A stretch of 64,000 nucleotides of DNA from Candidatus Nitrosotalea okcheonensis. Lineage in GTDB: Archaea > Thermoproteota > Nitrososphaeria > Nitrososphaerales > Nitrosopumilaceae. The notes beneath the pieces were generated by a model that was given only the letters and a program-made list of their open reading frames with translations, made no database searches and was not told where the DNA came from. The position numbers and the translations under genes were made by a program. Positions 26,122-35,068 of the stretch are shown here, in pieces (within the stretch, counting starts at the first letter, position 1; every line of letters begins with the position of its first letter). The stretch is taken from NCBI RefSeq assembly GCF_900177045.1, contig NZ_LT841358.1, positions 451,073 to 515,072 on the forward strand, given 5' to 3'.

Positions 26122-27114
26122 ATGACCCAAAGAATGCAAACCAGGGAAAATTCCATAAAACACTTACGTAGTCATCTTGAACATTTAACAAACGAGCTTA
26201 ACAAGACCACAGAGTACATCCAACTATTAGAACTACAAGATGAAGTAAAATCAGAAAAAGAGCAACTAGATTTTGAACCCAAACAAGAAATCAGTGAATT
26301 ACTACAAAAACAAAACATGGTTTCACACGAAATCATACTAGTTAAAAAAAGAATTCAGAAGCTGAGTGCAAAAGCTATACTCAAGGTAGAATTGTTGATA
26401 TTGCCCATTGTGGTCATCTTGCTATTTTTTGTGGCAGAAAATTATGTAATTCAACCATCAGGCACAGATTCACACATAAAAACGCGGTACGTGACAGAAA
26501 ACCTTCAAGGAGGTACGCTAAACGACTTCAAATATTGGAATATCAGCACACAAATGCCATTGGTTGTAAATATAGAAAACAGTGCCAAGGTAAGCAACCA
26601 AAAGATTAATGCAGTAGAAAAATCAATAATGTCAACAGAAACAATGTCGGGAGATACTTCTCAGGCATATCATTCAAATTCTGGAATCACAAAATATTTC
26701 ATCGGGTGGCAAGGTGCACTACAGGCTACATCTCACACAAAACACTACATTCCAGAGAGGTTCAACATAATCCAGTCCCCTAATGGTGATGGCCAGATAG
26801 TCATAACACTTTCCACAATCAAGAACACTGATGGATACAATGGAATTACAAAAACAATAGTAAGCGGCAACCAGATACTAAAGGTATTCATCACCATATA
26901 TGATGCCGGTAATCTGACTGATACTCAAATAGAATCCATCGTAAGACATGAATTTGGGCATGCACTAGGTTTACCATCTACAAGTAATATGGAAGATCTC
27001 ATGCGTGAATCAATTTCAACAGATAATTCATACATATCAGAGTGTGACATCAACGCACTAGAGAAATTATACAACGGTACAAAACCTCCTAGTGATTTTT
27101 GCAATATTGCATAG
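26122..27114 (+). CDS. Membrane-anchored metalloprotease-like (matrixin/metzincin-type) protein
   Basis: A 330-residue protein: long N-terminal coiled coil (~10-85), a membrane span at ~88-104 (VELLILPIVVILLFFV), then an extracellular domain. The zinc site is HEFGHALGLPS (His276, Glu277, His280, Gly283), but residue 286, where metzincins carry the third His (HExxHxxGxxH), is Ser. The downstream methionines SNMEDLM could form the Met-turn. A different third ligand, or loss of activity, is possible. Just after the CBS gene (14 bp) and likely in its operon. Confidence 0.75.
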   Translation: MTQRMQTRENSIKHLRSHLEHLTNELNKTTEYIQLLELQDEVKSEKEQLDFEPKQEISELLQKQNMVSHEIILVKKRIQKLSAKAILKVELLILPIVVILLFFVAENYVIQPSGTDSHIKTRYVTENLQGGTLNDFKYWNISTQMPLVVNIENSAKVSNQKINAVEKSIMSTETMSGDTSQAYHSNSGITKYFIGWQGALQATSHTKHYIPERFNIIQSPNGDGQIVITLSTIKNTDGYNGITKTIVSGNQILKVFITIYDAGNLTDTQIESIVRHEFGHALGLPSTSNMEDLMRESISTDNSYISECDINALEKLYNGTKPPSDFCNIA

Positions 27115-27151
27115 TTTTCGCATTGTGACATGATGACATCATGTCAAGACT

Positions 27152-27670
27152 TTAGAATGTTCGTCCCTTTTGTAACTGACATAATACATCAAAATATGCT
27201 TTAATCTGAGCATGAGATGGATTGAGTTCTTTAATTGCAGCTATATCCACGTTTAGTTTCTCAAGTTTTTGATAAATCTCCTTGTCTTCCAGCGTATCCA
27301 CCAATGCTTGTAGGTGAAATGGTTTTTTCATTATCTCTGTTATTTGCTTGAGATTTTTTATAGATTCAAAAAAAGTCTCTTGAACAAAACCCGAGGCAAA
27401 TATTATCCTCTGGTGCGAGTTCATTTCCAGAATTTCTTTTGCTGTATCAAGCCCGTTTTTTAGCGGCATCTGGTAATCCAAAATAACGGCGTCAAACGGA
27501 GGAAGAAGATCATTTGATTTTTTATTATTTTCATATTCTACACGATAAATTTTAACACATTCGTCCCCATTCTTAGAGATTGTCACCTTGTGACCTTTGT
27601 CTTCCAGCATGTCTTTATATTGATCCAGAAGATCTTTTTCATCTTCGGCTATCAGAATGTGCATAGACAT
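27152..27670 (-). CDS. Single-domain response regulator
   Basis: A 172-residue CheY-like receiver: acidic pocket IAEDEKD, phospho-acceptor Asp65 in VILDYQMPLKNG, IIFASGF, and the conserved Lys in MKKPFHLQALVDTL. The last ~45 residues are helical (LNPSHAQIKAYFDVLCQLQK) with no DNA-binding or enzyme domain. Its partner kinase is unknown. A TGT-N13-ACA-type dyad (one mismatch) sits 47 bp upstream, as for the other signalling genes. Confidence 0.9.
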   Translation of the reverse strand: MSMHILIAEDEKDLLDQYKDMLEDKGHKVTISKNGDECVKIYRVEYENNKKSNDLLPPFDAVILDYQMPLKNGLDTAKEILEMNSHQRIIFASGFVQETFFESIKNLKQITEIMKKPFHLQALVDTLEDKEIYQKLEKLNVDIAAIKELNPSHAQIKAYFDVLCQLQKGRTF

Positions 27671-27707
27671 AACAGAAATGTCTTACATATACTAATTTAC
27701 CGTAGCT

Positions 27708-27726
27708 CGTTTGTTTTAAACAGACA
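27708..27726 (-). promoter_or_regulatory. Regulon dyad, response regulator 27152
   Basis: Plus strand CGTTTGTTTTAAACAGACA: the CGT-N13-ACA form of the shared dyad, with one mismatch in the first base. Its centre is 47 bp before the ATG at 27670. A TATA-like TTAGTATATGTAAG lies about 29 bp nearer the gene. Confidence 0.55.
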
Positions 27727-27907
27727 TAGATTAATCTAAAACTACTGATTAAACATGTTAGATCTGAGGATTGGCCTATCATCCCAACAGAAACGCCAGA
27801 GTTCTCAGTTCTTGCTTTTTTCTAGAAAACAGGCCAAATTGGAACCATTTTTATAAACATTATTGCAGATTGTTATATGAACGAGAAAAAGAATAAGACT
27901 GTAAGGT

Positions 27908-29512
27908 TTGAACAATCAGAAATACGTATTCATAATAAGTATTATTGTAGCAAGCAGCCTTTCAGCCCACCTAGCATACGCAGCGACCAGCATAGACATT
28001 GGCTGGGGAAGCAGAGGAATAGGGATCAATCCTACTACAAATAAAATATATGCCATAAACTCAGTCACAGGTGTTCTAGATACGATTGATGGCTTTACAA
28101 ACAAGGTTGTAGACCACATTCAACTCAATCAAGGATCAATACTTCCAGACACTGGAGCAGCACGTGTTGATGTAAATCCCACTACAAATATTATTTATGT
28201 AACAGATAGACTAAGGGGCAATGTCATATCCATAAACGGAAGCACTGACAAGGTAATTGCAAATGTAGCGGTAGCGAACAATCCGTGGGGAGTTACCGTG
28301 AATCCAGCTACCAACCAGATTTATGTTACAAATCTACTTTCAAATTCAGTCTCTGTAATTAACGGCGAGACAAACAGTTTGATCACAAACATCCCAGTGC
28401 AAAGCGGACCATGGGGGATTGTTGTAAACCCAACAACCAATCGCATTTATGTTGCAAATAGTCTCTCAAATTCGGTTTCAGTCATAGATGGTTCTAACAA
28501 TAGTGTAATTGACACAATACATGCTGATGGAGGTCCGTGGGGAATTGCAGTCAATCCAGTAACCAATCTGGTGTACGTAAGTCATTGGGGAGCAGGTGTA
28601 GTTTCAGTGATAAATGGAACTAATAATCATGTGATAGTAGACATACCTACCAATGCTGGCTCGTGGGGAATAGTAACAAATCCTCTAACAAACAAGATCT
28701 TCCAGACAAACGAACAGACTGGAGAAATTTTTGAAATAGATGGAAATACGAATACTGTCATAAATAAATTCAATTCAGGTATTGCTGCTCAATACCTAGC
28801 GATAAATCCAGTAACAAACAAACTCTATGTTTCAAGCCTATTTTCAAACAATCTTGAAGTGATTGATATCCCTACAGTGAACACAGGTCAACCACTCCCA
28901 TCAAACTATACAAGTCAGTTTCCAAGCTATGCAAATATGACCAATGTGATAAAGATTACACCGCAACAGCTTGCCAATTTGATTGGAAACAATACTAACC
29001 TAAGCATAACTCCAAAACAACTGTCAGAAATGATGGGCAACAGCACGAATCTTAACATGAGTCCAGAACAGTTATCAAAAATTCTAGGAAACGACTCAGC
29101 ATTGTCAAAATACCTCAACAGTACAACCCTGCAAGATTCAGAAATGACGATAACTCCAAAACAACTGTCAGAAATGATGGGCAACAGCACGAATCTTAAC
29201 ATGAGTCCAGAACAATTATCAAAAATTCTAGGGGACAATGCCACACTTGATCTAACTCCCAACACATTACAAGAATTTTTGAATAACAAGACGATGGGAA
29301 ATTTCAATGCTAGTCTTTCATTTTCGCCCAGTGAATTGGCAAATCTGACCAAATCTCTGGACCGCATCAAAGAAAGTAACTTTACAGGCATTAATCAGAC
29401 TAGTTTTAACGATACACTTCTACATGTAATATGTATTGTAAAGTCAGGCGAGTTGAGCAAGCTTTTTGACAGCATGGCAATACCACTATCAAGCTGTCAA
29501 ATTAAAGAGTAG
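27908..29512 (+). CDS. Secreted YVTN beta-propeller protein with C-terminal repeats
   Basis: A 534-residue exported protein from a TTG start; signal peptide NNQKYVFIISIIVASSLSAH ending in ...AYA. Residues ~30-310 are YVTN-type propeller repeats (NPTTNKIYAINSV, NPATNQIYVTNLLSNSVSV, GPWGIAVNP), the fold of archaeal surface-layer propellers. The C-terminal ~200 residues repeat a helical unit (ITPKQLSEMMGNSTNLNMSP) at least twice, with related LANLIGNN segments. Likely binds surface or extracellular ligands. No dyad of the motility type is upstream; a TATA-like tttataaac is at ~27852. Confidence 0.8.
   Translation: MNNQKYVFIISIIVASSLSAHLAYAATSIDIGWGSRGIGINPTTNKIYAINSVTGVLDTIDGFTNKVVDHIQLNQGSILPDTGAARVDVNPTTNIIYVTDRLRGNVISINGSTDKVIANVAVANNPWGVTVNPATNQIYVTNLLSNSVSVINGETNSLITNIPVQSGPWGIVVNPTTNRIYVANSLSNSVSVIDGSNNSVIDTIHADGGPWGIAVNPVTNLVYVSHWGAGVVSVINGTNNHVIVDIPTNAGSWGIVTNPLTNKIFQTNEQTGEIFEIDGNTNTVINKFNSGIAAQYLAINPVTNKLYVSSLFSNNLEVIDIPTVNTGQPLPSNYTSQFPSYANMTNVIKITPQQLANLIGNNTNLSITPKQLSEMMGNSTNLNMSPEQLSKILGNDSALSKYLNSTTLQDSEMTITPKQLSEMMGNSTNLNMSPEQLSKILGDNATLDLTPNTLQEFLNNKTMGNFNASLSFSPSELANLTKSLDRIKESNFTGINQTSFNDTLLHVICIVKSGELSKLFDSMAIPLSSCQIKE
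29006..29232. repeat. Near-exact 83-bp direct repeat inside the propeller gene
   Basis: Copies at 29006-29088 and 29150-29232, 144 bp apart, differ at one base by eye. They encode the repeated segment ITPKQLSEMMGNSTNLNMSP plus EQLSKILG, so this is a recent internal duplication. Confidence 0.9.
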
Positions 29513-29627
29513 ATTTACAAAATCAGCGAAAGCTCATCACATCTAAACAATCACGTGTTTTTAAACTACTCTTGTATAGTTTCTACATGAATGATAAATT
29601 TTACAATCATTCATCGTGGATGATCAT

Positions 29628-31457
29628 ATGAGTCTGGAGGATGAAAAAACACACATTCAGTTAAATGTGATGACAAGGATACTGGAAAAGGAATTGTCCT
29701 CAATAGGACTATTGACAGACTTTGACTTGATCCAGTCACAAACACCAATTAATATTGAAAGGTGTCTGCCTGAAATAATACTTTATGAGCAAATTATAAG
29801 AAAATCATTACTTAAAGAGATAAGAAAACAACATGGATTCGATAAAGTATTTTTCGGCATGATAAACTTTCATTATAACTCAAAAAAATACTCAAAGGCA
29901 TTAGAACTTTTAGATTTTATGCTACTAATCATCCCTAGTAATTTCAAGATTCATTACAACAAGGGGAGATTGTATGAATTATTAGACCAACCGAAAAAAG
30001 CACTAGAATGCTATGAGGCTGTATTGAAGATAAAACCAGACCATGTATCTGCGTTATATAAGAAGAGTCTGATTGATACGCAATTTAGAAAACAAGATGA
30101 AGCAGTAATATCCTTAGATAGACTAGTCACGATAGATCCCAAAAACTCGACTGCGTACTATGATAAGGCAATCATTCTACTAAAAAAGAATAATTTTGAA
30201 GATGCAATAACATGTTTTGACAAGGTGCTTGATACAAAACCAAGGCATGTTGAAGCATTATACCACAAAGGCATTGCATTAGAAACTTTAGCACAATACC
30301 CTGATTCACTAGAATGCTATGAGGCTGTATTGAAGATAAAACCAGACCACGTATCTGCATTACATCATGAAAAAATGCTCTGTGATAAGATATGCCATAC
30401 CAATTGTTCGCCTGAAGTATTAGATAGAATAATAGAGATAAACCCAAAACATGTTTTGGCCCAGTATAACAAGGGAATATTACATCTCAAAACAGGACAA
30501 TGTACAGATGCAATAACATGTTTTGACAAGGTGCTGGATACAAAACCAAGACACTTGTCTGCATTATACAACAAGGGAGTTGCCTTGGAATCGTTGTCAA
30601 GATTTGAAGAGGCGTTGAAGTGTTATGAAACAATATTGGATGCAAGACCAGACCATGTATCTGCATTATACAGCAAGAGTGTGCTTGATGCAAGGGCTGG
30701 AAGATACAACCAAGCAATAACATCGTTGGATAGACTAGTAATGATAAACCCAAAACATGTTTTGGCATTGTTTGACAAGAGTGTGTTATTACTGGAGGTG
30801 AATCAATTTAAAGAAGCAATCACATATTTGAACAAGGTTTTAGAAATAAACCCGGTACACTTGTCTGCATTGTACAACAAAGGGGTTGCCTTGGAATCGT
30901 TGTCAAGATTTGAAGAGGCGTTGAAGTGTTATGAATCAGTGATAAATATCAAACCGGATCATGCATCTGCTTTATCACATAGAAAATCATTATTTGATAA
31001 ATTAGGCTCATATAGTAAAGGCATGATGCTATTTGAAATTGGGCAATTTGAGGAAGCAATTATGTATTTTAACGACATATTGAATTCTTATCCAAAATAC
31101 ATACCTGCACTATACAGTAAGGGAATTGCATCAGAATCATTGTCCGATTTTGATGAGGCCCTAACATGCTATCAATCAATAATAAATCAAAATCCTCAGT
31201 ATAAGGAAGTGATCTTACAAGCTGGAAGAATTTTAGCTTCTTTAGAAAGACATGACGAGGCGATAGAACACTATGATTTGGTTTTAAAATCAAACCCGAA
31301 TAATGCTAGTGCATTATATTGCAAATCATTCAGTACACTCAAACAAGGAAAAGAGAAGGAACTAATACCATTGATTGAGCACATGATTTCATTAGATTCT
31401 AGATATGTCACATTCTTGCAAAATGAAACAGATTTTGAGAAATATTTGAAAGTCTGA
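29628..31457 (+). CDS. TPR-repeat protein (about 14 repeats)
   Basis: About 609 residues, mostly tetratricopeptide repeats with the W-A-Y-type pattern (AxYxKGxxLxxLxxFEEALKCYExxL): e.g. ALYNKGVALESLSRFEEALK, with VLxIKPDHVSALYxKS between. TPR arrays bind partner proteins. I prefer the ATG at 29628; a GTG at 29616 is also in frame. Several DNA units are nearly identical, showing recent repeat exchange. It lies beside the response regulator/kinase genes, so it may scaffold signalling proteins; this is inference. Confidence 0.85.
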   Translation: MSLEDEKTHIQLNVMTRILEKELSSIGLLTDFDLIQSQTPINIERCLPEIILYEQIIRKSLLKEIRKQHGFDKVFFGMINFHYNSKKYSKALELLDFMLLIIPSNFKIHYNKGRLYELLDQPKKALECYEAVLKIKPDHVSALYKKSLIDTQFRKQDEAVISLDRLVTIDPKNSTAYYDKAIILLKKNNFEDAITCFDKVLDTKPRHVEALYHKGIALETLAQYPDSLECYEAVLKIKPDHVSALHHEKMLCDKICHTNCSPEVLDRIIEINPKHVLAQYNKGILHLKTGQCTDAITCFDKVLDTKPRHLSALYNKGVALESLSRFEEALKCYETILDARPDHVSALYSKSVLDARAGRYNQAITSLDRLVMINPKHVLALFDKSVLLLEVNQFKEAITYLNKVLEINPVHLSALYNKGVALESLSRFEEALKCYESVINIKPDHASALSHRKSLFDKLGSYSKGMMLFEIGQFEEAIMYFNDILNSYPKYIPALYSKGIASESLSDFDEALTCYQSIINQNPQYKEVILQAGRILASLERHDEAIEHYDLVLKSNPNNASALYCKSFSTLKQGKEKELIPLIEHMISLDSRYVTFLQNETDFEKYLKV

Positions 31458-31490
31458 CCGACTATAATTGATATGATGTGAATATCAGGC

Positions 31491-31509
31491 TGTGCGATTA
31501 AAACACACA
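31491..31509 (+). promoter_or_regulatory. Regulon dyad, response regulator 31543
   Basis: TGTGCGATTAAAACACACA fits TGT-N13-ACA. Its centre is 43 bp before the GTG start, with TATA-like cctaagtaatt about 20 bp further on. A TGT-N9-ACA reading of the same block is also possible. Confidence 0.5.
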
Positions 31510-31542
31510 AACTCCTAAGTAATTTGGGGTAGATGGAATCAC

Positions 31543-32022
31543 GTGACTCTTAGAATATTGGTTGCAGAAGATTACAAAGATTTGGCAGACTCGTATAAAA
31601 TTGCACTAGAAGGAAGAGGTCACGAGGTAATCATGACAGGAAACGGTATAGAATGTCAAAGAACATACAAACAATATACAAAACAAATGGACGGTCAGAT
31701 AAAACCATATTTTGATGTGGTCATACTTGATCAAAACATGCCAGGAATGGATGGAATTGAGACTGCAAAAGAAATTCAAAAAGTAAATTCAAAGCAAAGA
31801 ATACTTTTCATAACTGGATACGGAATAGAGGTGATACAAAAGCTCAAGCAATTAACAAGTAACGCATCAGTTATGAATAAACCATTTACTGTTGAAGCTT
31901 TGCTTGCGGAAGTTGAAGGATGGCCAGTCTCAAAATTGCGTGAAATGTTAAAAAAAGGATTGAAGGAGTGGGATGGACATACCGGCACGTCAGTTCCAGT
32001 AGGCCCTAGCAGAGCAGGGTAA
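31543..32022 (+). CDS. Single-domain response regulator, copy 1 of a tandem pair
   Basis: A 159-residue receiver from a GTG start: acidic pair in LVAEDYKD, phospho-Asp63 in VVILDQNMPGMDG, FITGYG, and Lys in MNKPFTVEALL. After the receiver comes a ~30-residue tail WDGHTGTSVPVGPSRAG. The downstream paralogue shares both the receiver and this tail, so the tail is under selection, perhaps as a docking peptide. No DNA-binding domain. Kinase partner not known, but HK 32716 is three genes along. Confidence 0.9.
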   Translation: MTLRILVAEDYKDLADSYKIALEGRGHEVIMTGNGIECQRTYKQYTKQMDGQIKPYFDVVILDQNMPGMDGIETAKEIQKVNSKQRILFITGYGIEVIQKLKQLTSNASVMNKPFTVEALLAEVEGWPVSKLREMLKKGLKEWDGHTGTSVPVGPSRAG

Positions 32023-32051
32023 GAATTCAAAAATATTTGATATTTCCAATT

Positions 32052-32070
32052 TGTTTACTTTGAACATACA
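32052..32070 (+). promoter_or_regulatory. Regulon dyad, response regulator 32106
   Basis: TGTTTACTTTGAACATACA, TGT-N13-ACA; its inner part TGTTTA-CTT-TGAACA is near-palindromic. Its centre is 45 bp before the chosen TTG at 32106 and about 18 bp before TATA-like actaaatta (32075-32083). Confidence 0.6.
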
Positions 32071-32105
32071 AGATACTAAATTAGATTGTAATATTGTTAA
32101 AAGTA

Positions 32106-32594
32106 TTGAAAGATTGGTCGCTGAGGATACTGGTAGCAGAAGATTACAAAGATTTGGCAGACTCGTATAAAATTGCACTAGAAGAAAGAGGACATCTAGT
32201 AATAACAACAAGAGATGGTATTGAATGCCTACAGATATACAATGATTACGTAAAACAAGGCACTGATAATGAAAAACCATATTTTGATGTGGTCATACTT
32301 GACCAAAACATGCCAGGAATGGATGGAATTGATGTGGCAAAAGAGATACAAAAAATAAATTTCAAGCAAAGAATAATCTTCATAACAGGATATGGTAACA
32401 GTCTGATAAAAAAACTCAGACAATTAAGTGAGACAGTTGAGGTCATGAACAAACCATTTACATTACAAGCCCTAATCACACAAATTGAAGGCTGGCCAAT
32501 TTATCTATGGAGAGAGAAGGCCAAACAAGGATTCAAAGGGTGGGATGGATACGAAGGCACTTCGGTCCCAGTTGGTCCAAGCAGAACTGGTTGA
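32106..32594 (+). CDS. Single-domain response regulator, copy 2 of a tandem pair
   Basis: Paralogue of the 31543 gene: LRILVAEDYKDLADSYKIAL is shared word for word, then VVILDQNMPGMDG with the phospho-Asp, ITGYGNS, Lys in MNKPFTLQALI, and the same tail (WDGYEGTSVPVGPSRTG). Several in-frame TTG/GTA codons precede the domain (TTG at 32094 and 32106). I use 32106 because the upstream dyad and TATA-like box place a leaderless transcript start there. Likely arose by tandem duplication. Confidence 0.88.
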   Translation: MKDWSLRILVAEDYKDLADSYKIALEERGHLVITTRDGIECLQIYNDYVKQGTDNEKPYFDVVILDQNMPGMDGIDVAKEIQKINFKQRIIFITGYGNSLIKKLRQLSETVEVMNKPFTLQALITQIEGWPIYLWREKAKQGFKGWDGYEGTSVPVGPSRTG

Positions 32595-32652
32595 TACAAA
32601 AATGAAAGTATTGATTGTTTGTCTGTTTTATACACATAAGGACATACAAATT

Positions 32653-32671
32653 AGTTTGTAAATATTAAACA
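32653..32671 (+). promoter_or_regulatory. Regulon dyad, histidine kinase 32716
   Basis: AGTTTGTAAATATTAAACA: one mismatch in the first base of the TGT-N13-ACA pattern, with an alternate TGT-N9-ACA at 32657-32671. Centre 54 bp before the TTG start. Confidence 0.45.
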
Positions 32672-32715
32672 GGTGATAGTTCATGCATAACATCAAACTA
32701 TGTTCTAGGAGATAG

Positions 32716-34188
32716 TTGATTTTGCAAAATCACAAGACAAGCACCAGCTTAAGAATTGGGATATCAGTTGCAATGATAATAATGATGTTGGGTCTTGCAT
32801 TAGCCCTTAATGCTTTTACAACATATGCGATTACAAACCAGATGAAGGTCTTATCAAATTTGAACATGCCGGTGAGTCAAGAAGTAACACGAATATATGC
32901 AATACAGCAAATGCAACAACATGATATTTCCGACATGGTAACATATCAAAAAATGTCTAGCAAGGCAAACTATGAAATTTCAAAAAGCCAATTCGAGTCA
33001 CATGATCAGGAGTGGAATTATGAAGTCAAAAAAATCAAAGATCTGATAGATACATTTCTAAATTATGGATCAGACTATGGAACTGCAGGGAATATTTCAA
33101 CTCTGAGTACAAACTTAAATGATATAGAATCAGCACATTTGCAATACGTGCAGAAAGTAGATCAGATCTTTGGTACATATGGAGGTAACACAAATAACTT
33201 GAATTCTGTTGTAACAGGTTTGGAAACACAACAGAGCCAAATTAGCCTGAGAATAATCCTGTTAAATGACGAAGTTCAGAAATTAACTGACAATCTTAAC
33301 GCAGGAGTTGATGAGAGCAAGCAGAAAGCATTTACGTGGCAGTTGATAATAATTACGTCAGCTGGGATAATGTCCTTAGCTTTGGGATATTTCCTCAATT
33401 TGATAAACAAAGACTTGGTACGAGAGGTGATTAGAAAGACAAGGTCACTTCAAAAAGCAAACAAAAAACTAGAAAAGATGAATATTTTAAAAGATGATTT
33501 CATAAACGTTGCATCACATGAGTTAAAGAGTCCTCTTCACCCAATATACGGTTTTGTGGAACTTGCACAAAACGGAGACATTGGAGCAGATGAGGCTCTT
33601 GCTGGAATATCAAAACAAGCAAGACAATTAGAAGAAATAGCCAACAGAATTCTAGACATTAGTAGAATAGACAATGGATCATTGTATTTATCATATGAAA
33701 AGTTTGATCTTAGTAACCTTCTATTGGAGATAACTTCATCACAGGGATTAAATCTAAATGAAAAAATAAAAATTGAAACAAGTCTTGAAAAAGGAATAGA
33801 TGTAGAAGCAGACAGAGTGAGAATCGGCCAGGTGGTTCGTAATTTACTAAATAACGCATTAAAGTTTACTGAGGATGGAATCATACGAGTCATTATACGA
33901 TATAATTTACAAAAGAATTTGGTCGAAGTCACCATAAGGGATTGTGGTCAAGGCATACATCCCGAGATACTACCAAAATTGTTCAACAAGTTCATAACAA
34001 AAGGACCCAAAACAGAATCTTGGAAAGGTAATGGACTTGGGTTATATCTTAGTAGAGAAATAATAAATGCGCATGGTGGACATATTTTTGCATATAACAA
34101 CAAAGAAGCTGGCGCTACATTCAAATTCACAATCCCAATTATGCGGCATATAAATGCCATAGAATTGCATGAAAAAATAATGAATTAA
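32716..34188 (+). CDS. Membrane-bound sensor histidine kinase
   Basis: A 490-residue kinase. TM1 at ~13-35 (IGISVAMIIMMLGLALALNA), an extracytoplasmic four-helix-type sensor (~36-205), TM2 at ~208-228. After a short coiled linker comes HisKA with phospho-His268 in NVASHELKSPLHPIYGF, then the ATPase: N box LLNNALKF, G1 RDCGQGI, G2 GNGLGLYLS. TTG start. It lies between single-domain response regulators, which are the likely targets. Confidence 0.93.
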   Translation: MILQNHKTSTSLRIGISVAMIIMMLGLALALNAFTTYAITNQMKVLSNLNMPVSQEVTRIYAIQQMQQHDISDMVTYQKMSSKANYEISKSQFESHDQEWNYEVKKIKDLIDTFLNYGSDYGTAGNISTLSTNLNDIESAHLQYVQKVDQIFGTYGGNTNNLNSVVTGLETQQSQISLRIILLNDEVQKLTDNLNAGVDESKQKAFTWQLIIITSAGIMSLALGYFLNLINKDLVREVIRKTRSLQKANKKLEKMNILKDDFINVASHELKSPLHPIYGFVELAQNGDIGADEALAGISKQARQLEEIANRILDISRIDNGSLYLSYEKFDLSNLLLEITSSQGLNLNEKIKIETSLEKGIDVEADRVRIGQVVRNLLNNALKFTEDGIIRVIIRYNLQKNLVEVTIRDCGQGIHPEILPKLFNKFITKGPKTESWKGNGLGLYLSREIINAHGGHIFAYNNKEAGATFKFTIPIMRHINAIELHEKIMN

Positions 34189-34206
34189 GTATGTTCAGAG
34201 TGAACA
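34188..34206 (+). promoter_or_regulatory. Regulon dyad, response regulator 34253
   Basis: AGTATGTTCAGAGTGAACA with a perfect inner dyad TGTTCA-GAG-TGAACA at 34192-34206. Its centre is about 55 bp before the ATG. It begins at the last base of the upstream kinase stop codon. Confidence 0.55.
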
Positions 34207-34252
34207 CACGAATCTTAATCAAACAAATTAGTTAAATCAAACATGACAGCAA

Positions 34253-34657
34253 ATGGGATTACGCATCTTAGCCGCAGACGACAACGAGTTTGCAGGACTA
34301 CAGTATAAAAAAATCTTCGAGAAACACCAACATGACATAACAATAGCAAAGGATGGCGAGGCATGTGTTGAGATATACAAGAAAAAACTTGACGAGAATC
34401 GATCTGATGCGGATCCATTCAATGTAATTTTACTGGATTTTGTAATGCCAAAGAAGAATGGAGTGCGAGTAGCAAAAGAAATCTTGGAATTGCGCCCTCA
34501 TCAAAAGATAATTTTTGTCTCGGCCTTTGGAAACGGTATTCTAGATGACGCCTCGATATTTCTAAAAGATGACGTAGAGATAATCCAAAAGCCATTTTCT
34601 CTAGAGTTTTTGGTTAATAAGATAGAAAGTAGCCACGCACTAAGAAATATGCGCTAA
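34253..34657 (+). CDS. Single-domain response regulator
   Basis: A 134-residue receiver: LAADDNEF pocket, phospho-Asp62 in ILLDFVMPKKNG, FVSAFGN, and Lys in IQKPFSLEFL. It stops soon after the fold, so it has no output domain. 64 bp after the kinase at 32716, with its own dyad; probable partner of that kinase. It differs from the 31543/32106 pair in tail and in insertion (DENRSDADPF). Confidence 0.9.
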   Translation: MGLRILAADDNEFAGLQYKKIFEKHQHDITIAKDGEACVEIYKKKLDENRSDADPFNVILLDFVMPKKNGVRVAKEILELRPHQKIIFVSAFGNGILDDASIFLKDDVEIIQKPFSLEFLVNKIESSHALRNMR

Positions 34658-34742
34658 AACACATATTTCTTCCATTTTGGATACTGTTAATCAAAAAAAT
34701 TGCAGAGCACCTTATTTATAGAAAATCAGTACTTACATGTGA

Positions 34743-35042
34743 TTGTCTGATACGTTAACACTAGATCTTCCACATGCCATGATCCAAGGCATTGATAAAG
34801 CTTGTAAAAAAGACGGGTATACAAGCCAAGAATTTATCCGGACTGCAATATCCAAGATGCTTTTTGAGCAGTTCAAACCAGCTCCCGAATCAAACGTTCT
34901 TGTCGCAAAAGAGACGATGGTATCAAATGATAATGTAAACAATCCATGTTATGAGATTCCATTAGAAAGAATAATTGCTGTAAGATATACTCTTGACGAT
35001 GGAAAAATAATACACATAATGCGTGGAAAAAAATCCTGCTGA
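34743..35042 (+). CDS. Small protein with ribbon-helix-helix-like N-terminus
   Basis: 99 residues from a TTG: SDTLTLDLPHAMIQGIDKAC then KKDGYTSQEFIRTAISKMLF resembles a CopG/MetJ-type RHH (beta strand, two helices, the second beginning TSQEF). The C-terminal half (YEIPLERIIAVRYTLDDGKI) is unfamiliar. RHH proteins bind short palindromes as dimers of dimers. It lies in the signalling island, so it is one candidate to bind the TGT-N13-ACA dyad; this is inference only. Confidence 0.6.
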   Translation: MSDTLTLDLPHAMIQGIDKACKKDGYTSQEFIRTAISKMLFEQFKPAPESNVLVAKETMVSNDNVNNPCYEIPLERIIAVRYTLDDGKIIHIMRGKKSC

Positions 35043-35068
35043 GTCTTTTATGCAAATTTTTTGTTAAT

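Noticed and set aside
29573-29587. TGT-N9-ACA block (TGTATAGTTTCTACA) before the TPR gene
   Set aside because: It does not fit the TGT-N13-ACA form shared by the other sites, so I did not count it as a regulon site.
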